Source: Pseudomonas sp. (lineage in GTDB: Bacteria; Pseudomonadota; Gammaproteobacteria; Pseudomonadales; Pseudomonadaceae). Taken from it: a stretch of DNA of 11,180 nt. The position numbers and the translations under genes were made by a program. The notes beneath the pieces are model-generated. The model did no database searches, was not told where the DNA came from, and saw only the letters and a list, made by a program, of their open reading frames with translations. The stretch lies in assembly GCA_003525045.1 (NCBI GenBank), contig DQGF01000106.1, positions 1 to 11,180 of the forward strand, read 5' to 3'. Each line of letters opens with the position of its first letter. The first letter of the stretch is position 1. Below are positions 6,218 to 11,180 of the stretch, in pieces.

Positions 6218-7597
6218 TCAATCCAGTAAAGAGAGGGTGACAGGCGTCAGGTGATTATCTTCGACCCGGACTTGCAGCTCGCCTTCGCCCAGTTTGGCTT
6301 TGAGGCGCTGGCCGGTGTGAGTCTGCGCGGCGCTGCGGATTGCGTTGCCGCGTTCATCTAGCAGAATGCTGTAGCCACGGCTGAGAGTCGCCAGGGGGCT
6401 GACCACATGCAGCGTCTGCATCTGGCTCTGCAGTTGCAGGCGGCGGCCCTTGAGGCCTTCGCGCATGGCCCGGGGCAGGCGTTCGGCGAAGCTGTCGAGG
6501 CGCTGACGGAGCATCGCCAACTGCCGACCCGGGTGTTGCCCGGCAAGGCGGGTTTCCAGGCGGATCAAGCGTTCGCGACGGGTATTAAGGCTGCGCTCGA
6601 AAGCGCGGCGCAGGCGCATGTCCAGATCATCCAGGCGCTGCGCTTGCTGACGCAGTCGTTCGCCGGGATGACGCAGGCGGCGGGACATGCCTTCCAGGCG
6701 CAGGCGATCACGCATCAAACGGTCGCGAATACGCATCACCAGCCGGCGGTGCAGGCTCTCGACTCGACGCACCAGGTCGCTGGAATCCGGCGCGAGCAGT
6801 TCGGCGGCAGCGGAAGGCGTCGGGGCCCGAACGTCGGCCACGAAGTCGCTGATCGACACGTCGGTTTCATGGCCGACCGCGCTGACAATCGGCGTCACAC
6901 AAGCGTCGACGGCGCGGGCCACGGCCTCTTCGTTGAAACACCAGAGGTCTTCCAGCGAGCCGCCGCCACGGGCCAGGATCAGTGCGTCGAAGCCACGGGC
7001 GTCCGCCAGTTTCAGCGCGCGGACAATCTGCGCGGTGGCTTCGCGACCTTGTACGGCCGTGGGGATCAGCGTCAGCTGTACCTGCGGGGCACGGCGGCGG
7101 AACACGCTGATGATGTCGCGGATCACCGCGCCGGTGGGCGAACTGATGATGCCGATGCGTTGCGGATGCGCGGGCAGCGGCACTTTGCGCTCGGCACTGA
7201 ACAGACCTTCGGCGCTGAGTTTTTCTTTCAGCGCATCGAACGCCAGACGCAGTGCGCCGTCACCGGCCGGCTCCACGGTATCGAGGATCAGCTGATAGTC
7301 GCCGCGGCCCTCGAACAGCGAAACCTTGCCGCGCACCTTCACCGCCAGGCCATCCTTCAACGCTTGGCGCACCCGCGCTGCGTTCTGTCGAAACAGTGCG
7401 CAACGCACCTGGGCGCCGCTGTCCTTGAGGGTGAAATACACGTGGCCGGACGCCGGACGGGCGAGGTTGGAGATTTCGCCTTCGACCCAGATATTGCTGA
7501 ACACGTCTTCAAGCAACACCCGCGCGCGGCCGTTGAGCTGGCTGACAGTCAGGACTTCCCGGTCCAGGCCGAGTCTTGCAAAGGGATCTTTAATCAT
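6218..7597 (-). CDS. xseA: Exodeoxyribonuclease VII large subunit
   Basis: Catalytic subunit of exonuclease VII, which with several XseB small subunits degrades single-stranded DNA from either end in DNA repair. The protein is 459 residues, normal for the family. Domains: N-terminal OB fold (about 15-105, including GEISNLARPASGHVYFTLKD), the catalytic core with ISSPTGAVIRDI (151-162), ARGGGSLEDLWCFNEE (209-224) and GHETD (242-246), a long Arg/Leu-rich region expected to form coiled coils (about 275-400), and a C-terminal segment with LSRGYSIL. The ATG at 7597 gives the family N-terminus MIKDPFARLG; upstream in-frame codons run into REP DNA and are rejected. No strong Shine-Dalgarno is visible, and xseB is not in this window. 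It leads the M23 peptidase gene in an apparent two-gene unit. Confidence 0.97.
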   Translation of the reverse strand: MIKDPFARLGLDREVLTVSQLNGRARVLLEDVFSNIWVEGEISNLARPASGHVYFTLKDSGAQVRCALFRQNAARVRQALKDGLAVKVRGKVSLFEGRGDYQLILDTVEPAGDGALRLAFDALKEKLSAEGLFSAERKVPLPAHPQRIGIISSPTGAVIRDIISVFRRRAPQVQLTLIPTAVQGREATAQIVRALKLADARGFDALILARGGGSLEDLWCFNEEAVARAVDACVTPIVSAVGHETDVSISDFVADVRAPTPSAAAELLAPDSSDLVRRVESLHRRLVMRIRDRLMRDRLRLEGMSRRLRHPGERLRQQAQRLDDLDMRLRRAFERSLNTRRERLIRLETRLAGQHPGRQLAMLRQRLDSFAERLPRAMREGLKGRRLQLQSQMQTLHVVSPLATLSRGYSILLDERGNAIRSAAQTHTGQRLKAKLGEGELQVRVEDNHLTPVTLSLLD

Positions 7598-7647
7598 GGG
7601 GCGCAGTTTAAAGGCATTCGGCGCTGAATCTCCATGAGTCAACGCAA

Positions 7648-7670
7648 ATCCCCTGTGGGGATGTTTTTTT
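7648..7670 (+). terminator. Orphan plus-strand terminator-like hairpin
   Basis: ATCCCC (7648-7653) pairs with GGGGAT (7657-7662) around a TGT loop, followed by G and seven T residues (7664-7670). The form fits an intrinsic terminator on the plus strand, although the stem is only 6 bp. No plus-strand gene precedes it; it sits between the divergent xseA and permease genes and abuts a REP arm. Confidence 0.5.
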
Positions 7671-7763
7671 GTGGGAGCGAGACCGGCTTGCCGGCGAATG
7701 CGGTGTGTCTGCCACATTAACGTTGAAAGTAAATCCGTATTCGCGAGCAGGCTCGCTCCCACA
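7671..7763. repeat. REP inverted pair 3, diverged arms
   Basis: The left arm (7671-7703, GTGGGAGCGAGACCGGCTTG...) and right arm (7735-7763, which reads TGTGGGAGCGAGCCTGCTCG in reverse complement) are the same REP class but different sequence variants, so the outer parts pair and the inner parts do not match perfectly. It lies in a divergent promoter region, unlike the convergent or downstream positions of the other REP pairs here. Confidence 0.85.
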
Positions 7764-7803
7764 GGGGTTAAAGTCGTCGGCGGGATTCAAGGAAGACTCG
7801 CAA

Positions 7804-8571
7804 ATGAATGTACTTGAGCTGTTACACCAATGGCCATTCGGCGCAACGGACTGGCTGGTGATCGGTTTGGGCATCGCCCTGGCCTATATCGTGTTCGGCA
7901 TTGCCGGGTTCGGCACCGCCTTGGTAGCGGGGCCGATTCTGATCCTGTTCATGCCGCTGTCGAAGATTGTCCCGCTGTTGGTGCTGCTGGATTTCATCGC
8001 GGCGTTTGGCAATCTGCTGCCCTCGAGGCGGGATGTGGCTAAACCCGAGTTGCTGCGACTGCTGCCTTGCATGGCGGTGGGCTGCACCTTGGGGGTGATC
8101 TTTCTGCTGAACCTCAAATCCGATCTGTTGCTGCTGTTGATGGGGCTGTTTATCAGTGCCTATGCGATTTACAGCCTGTGGGTCAAAACCCGTCCGGAAC
8201 AATTGTCCGCCGCCTGGGCGGTGCCAATGGGTACGGTGGGCGGGATGTTCGGGGCGTTGTTTGGCAGTGGCGGCTTTTTATATGCGATCTATTTGAATAG
8301 CCGGTTGCCCAAGGAAGCGGCGAGGGCGACGCAGAGTGCGCTGATCAGTTGCAGCACAGTGGTGCGGTTGAGCCTGTTTGCTGTCGCGGGTGTGTATGCC
8401 GAGCTACCCTTGTTGGTATTGGCGCTGTGTTTGTTGCCGGCCATGGCGTTGGGGCTGTGGATTGGTCGGCGGTTGACCATGAAATTGTCCCGCGAGGCGT
8501 TTGTGCGGCTGGTGACCTGGCTGGTGCTGGTCAGCGGGATTGCCTTGATCGGGCGTTATTTGAGTACTTGA
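7804..8571 (+). CDS. TSUP family (TauE/SafE) membrane permease
   Basis: Inner-membrane protein of 255 residues of the TSUP (TauE/SafE, DUF81) family, whose members are implicated in moving sulfite, sulfoacetate or other small organic anions. The two half-repeats carry the family's glycine-rich signature segments: VFGIAGFGTALVAGPIL (about residues 30-46) and GGMFGALFGSGGFLYAIYL (about 144-162). Around eight hydrophobic helices can be drawn, with short basic loops such as LPSRRD and IGRRLTMK. The ATG at 7804 is chosen over longer in-frame starts because those would translate the REP element; a GGAAG ribosome site lies about 10 nt upstream. The gene is divergent from xseA and flanked by REP pairs on both sides, so it is probably a single-gene unit. 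The substrate cannot be deduced. Confidence 0.9.
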   Translation: MNVLELLHQWPFGATDWLVIGLGIALAYIVFGIAGFGTALVAGPILILFMPLSKIVPLLVLLDFIAAFGNLLPSRRDVAKPELLRLLPCMAVGCTLGVIFLLNLKSDLLLLLMGLFISAYAIYSLWVKTRPEQLSAAWAVPMGTVGGMFGALFGSGGFLYAIYLNSRLPKEAARATQSALISCSTVVRLSLFAVAGVYAELPLLVLALCLLPAMALGLWIGRRLTMKLSREAFVRLVTWLVLVSGIALIGRYLST

Positions 8572-8613
8572 CCGGATTTCGTCAGGGATTAAGCTGCCGG
8601 CCGTTCTGACGCC

Positions 8614-8692
8614 TTCGCGGGCAAGCCTCGCTCCTACAGGGATTGGTGTCGTCGACGACATCAATCCTGTAGGAGCGAGGCTTGCCCGCGAA
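8614..8692. repeat. REP inverted pair 4, near-perfect 79-nt palindrome
   Basis: Outer arms of the GTAGGAGCGAGGCTTGCC type (left 8614-8640, right 8666-8692) pair fully. The spacer is itself self-complementary: GATTG, one G-U wobble, then TGTCGTCGACGACA centred on GTCGAC (8651-8656). Only a one-base bulge (an extra G in the left arm) separates the outer and inner symmetry. It lies downstream of the TSUP gene. Confidence 0.92.
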
Positions 8693-8745
8693 AGCCTCAT
8701 CCGACGCGCCGCAGAAACATCCATTTGACGCAGTAGGCTTGCACC

Positions 8746-9294
8746 ATGAACTCTCAAAGCATCATCGTCCCGAAAATTTCCACGCTGCCGGTACACGAAC
8801 CCCGGGCCCGGGCGGTCGTGCGTTGGCTGGTGCGCAAGAACATCGTCAAGGAAGAGCTGACCACCTGTGGCCGCACCGGCAACCGCATGGCCCACGCCAT
8901 CGCCGACGGTGCCCGCGCGGTGGTGTTGCATCCGCAAGCCCTGCCATTCGGTGAACCGGTCAATGGCCTGGAGATCATCACCAAGCGCTGCATCTACACC
9001 CCGGCAAAGGGATTCCTCGAAGAAGCCGGCTGCGCCGAGTGCCGCAAGGAAGTCGGCGAAGCGCTGTTCGAAAGCCTGGAAGAGTGGATGCCGGGGCGCA
9101 CCGATAACTTCACTTGCCCCGAGTGCGGGCATGAAGACGACATCAACGGCTTTCTGTTCCTGCAGGAATGCGGCTTTTCCAACCTGGGATTCATCTTTAA
9201 TAATTGGGCCGAGGCCGGGTTCAAGCAAAGCTTTATCGACGAGTTCGCCGACTGGCTTGACCAGCCCGTGAGCTGGGTCAAGGTCGAACTGTAG
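8746..9294 (+). CDS. Putative zinc-ribbon protein of unknown function
   Basis: Protein of 182 residues; I do not recognise a characterised family. An N-terminal basic region (RARAVVRWLVRKNIVKEELT, 20-39) precedes a CGRTGNRMAHAIADGARAVVL segment (41-61). Two CxxC knuckles then appear, C96/C99 (CAEC) and C124/C127 (CPECGHED), spaced as in a zinc ribbon. The acidic, aromatic C-terminal region (GFLFLQECGFSNLGFIFNNW and after) looks like a folded domain. No signal peptide or membrane helix is seen, so it should be cytosolic. The ATG at 8746 has a modest AGG 8 nt upstream. The TAG stop lies within the REP sequence GTAGGAGCGAG, so the C-terminus ends exactly where repeat DNA begins. It precedes guaB but is separated from it by REP DNA and the guaB promoter. 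Zinc binding and any nucleic-acid role are inference. Confidence 0.85.
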   Translation: MNSQSIIVPKISTLPVHEPRARAVVRWLVRKNIVKEELTTCGRTGNRMAHAIADGARAVVLHPQALPFGEPVNGLEIITKRCIYTPAKGFLEEAGCAECRKEVGEALFESLEEWMPGRTDNFTCPECGHEDDINGFLFLQECGFSNLGFIFNNWAEAGFKQSFIDEFADWLDQPVSWVKVEL

Positions 9295-9392
9295 GAGCGA
9301 GCGGTGCGGCGATCCGACTTGCACGCGAAGGCACCGACTCGGTGTATCTGATGTACCGCAGCGATGCCTTCGCGGGCAAGCCTCGCTCCTAC
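9289..9392. repeat. REP inverted pair 5, left arm with insertion
   Basis: The right arm (9366-9392) is the standard form (reverse complement begins GTAGGAGCGAGGCTTGCC). The left arm starts CTGTAGGAGCGAG at 9289, then has about 16 extra bases (CGGTGCGGCGATCCGA, 9302-9317) before rejoining CTTGCACGCGAAGGC. The left arm contains the stop codon of the upstream gene (TAG at 9292-9294). Confidence 0.85.
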
Positions 9393-9438
9393 GGGATTTT
9401 TGTCGCAAATGCCCCGCCGATCACTGCATCGATAATAG

Positions 9439-10986
<1,548 letters not shown>

Positions 10987-10999
10987 CGCCGACAGCTAT

Positions 11000-11094
11000 A
11001 AGCCACAAGCTAAGAGCTGCAAGCGGTACTGCGTTTACGCAGCTACCGCGCAGCTTCCGACTACTTGCAGCTTGCAGCTTGAAGCTTGCAACTG
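11000..11094 (+). repeat. Heptad repeats and long stem-loop between guaB and guaA
   Basis: A 17-bp interrupted stem is formed by AGCTGC (11015-11020), GCGGTA (11023-11028) and TGCGT (11030-11034) with ACGCA (11037-11041), TACCGC (11044-11049) and GCAGCT (11050-11055). It is flanked on the left by AAGC units (about 11000-11014) and on the right by tandem CTTGCAG-like units (11067-11094), the same units found around the der terminator. T-rich DNA (11096-11109) follows. It may attenuate or modulate readthrough from guaB to guaA, or simply be an intergenic repeat. Confidence 0.7.
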
Positions 11095-11112
11095 CTTTTT
11101 GAGTTTTTTCCC

Positions 11113-11180
11113 ATGTCCCTCGACATTCACGCTCACCGTATCCTGATCCTCGATTTCGGTTCCCAGTACACCCAGCTGAT
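11113..11180 (+). CDS. guaA: GMP synthase (glutamine-hydrolysing), 5' end
   Basis: First 22 codons of guaA, running off the window. The start [20 protein letters not shown] matches the N-terminus of the class I glutamine amidotransferase domain (the [12 protein letters not shown] beta-strand and loop of GuaA). The enzyme converts XMP to GMP using ATP and glutamine, directly after GuaB in the pathway. The ribosome site is weak (GAG at 11101-11103 in a T-rich stretch), so expression may depend on transcription through from guaB or on leader structure. The rest of the gene cannot be judged. Confidence 0.95.
   Translation, partial: MSLDIHAHRILILDFGSQYTQL

Noticed and set aside
6407..7627. 406-codon plus-strand open frame antisense to xseA
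   Set aside because: xseA on the minus strand is full length with family motifs; this frame is Gln/His/Ala-rich without any motif.

Overview
The window is a core-genome segment of a fluorescent Pseudomonas, most likely of the P. fluorescens complex. Three things point there: the protein sequences (long-form LeuA, 489-residue GuaB, YbdL/YafV next to Der), the high-GC coding style, and several intergenic inverted pairs of the REP class typical of these bacteria (GTGGGAGCGGGCTTGC and GTAGGAGCGAGGCTTGC types). No tRNA, rRNA, insertion sequence, prophage or CRISPR array was seen.

Layout. Positions 1-543 hold the 3' end of der (ribosome-assembly GTPase), closed by a strong intrinsic terminator that is flanked by heptad repeats. 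A two-gene unit follows (696-2623): a methionine-type aminotransferase (YbdL family) overlapping an omega-amidase (YafV family). Together these would transaminate with glutamine and clear the 2-oxoglutaramate product. Converging on it from the minus strand is leuA (2829-4508), the first committed enzyme of leucine synthesis. leuA has its own terminator and a 90-nt spacer to an upstream 25-codon ORF (4599-4676, minus) that looks like a leader peptide with overlapping stem-loops. A 118-residue protein of unknown function (4906-5262, plus) diverges from leuA. The minus-strand pair xseA (exonuclease VII large subunit) and an exported M23 peptidase sits at 5393-7597 with only 3 nt between the genes. 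A TSUP-family membrane permease (7804-8571) and a CxxC/CxxC putative zinc-ribbon protein of unknown function (8746-9294) follow on the plus strand. Then comes guaB behind a near-consensus sigma-70 promoter, and the first 22 codons of guaA. guaB and guaA form the IMP to XMP to GMP pathway.

The gene content is ordinary; the interest is between genes. Five inverted REP pairs (REPIN-like) occupy five intergenic regions. One forms a nearly perfect 79-nt palindrome. One supplies the stop codon of the upstream gene. One has an altered flank that now reads as a plus-strand terminator between the divergent xseA and TSUP genes. A separate repeat system of AAGCTTC/AAGCTGC heptads surrounds stem-loops both after der and between guaB and guaA. 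The best candidate for an uncharacterised regulatory system is the short ORF plus stem-loops ahead of leuA. No large new system was found.
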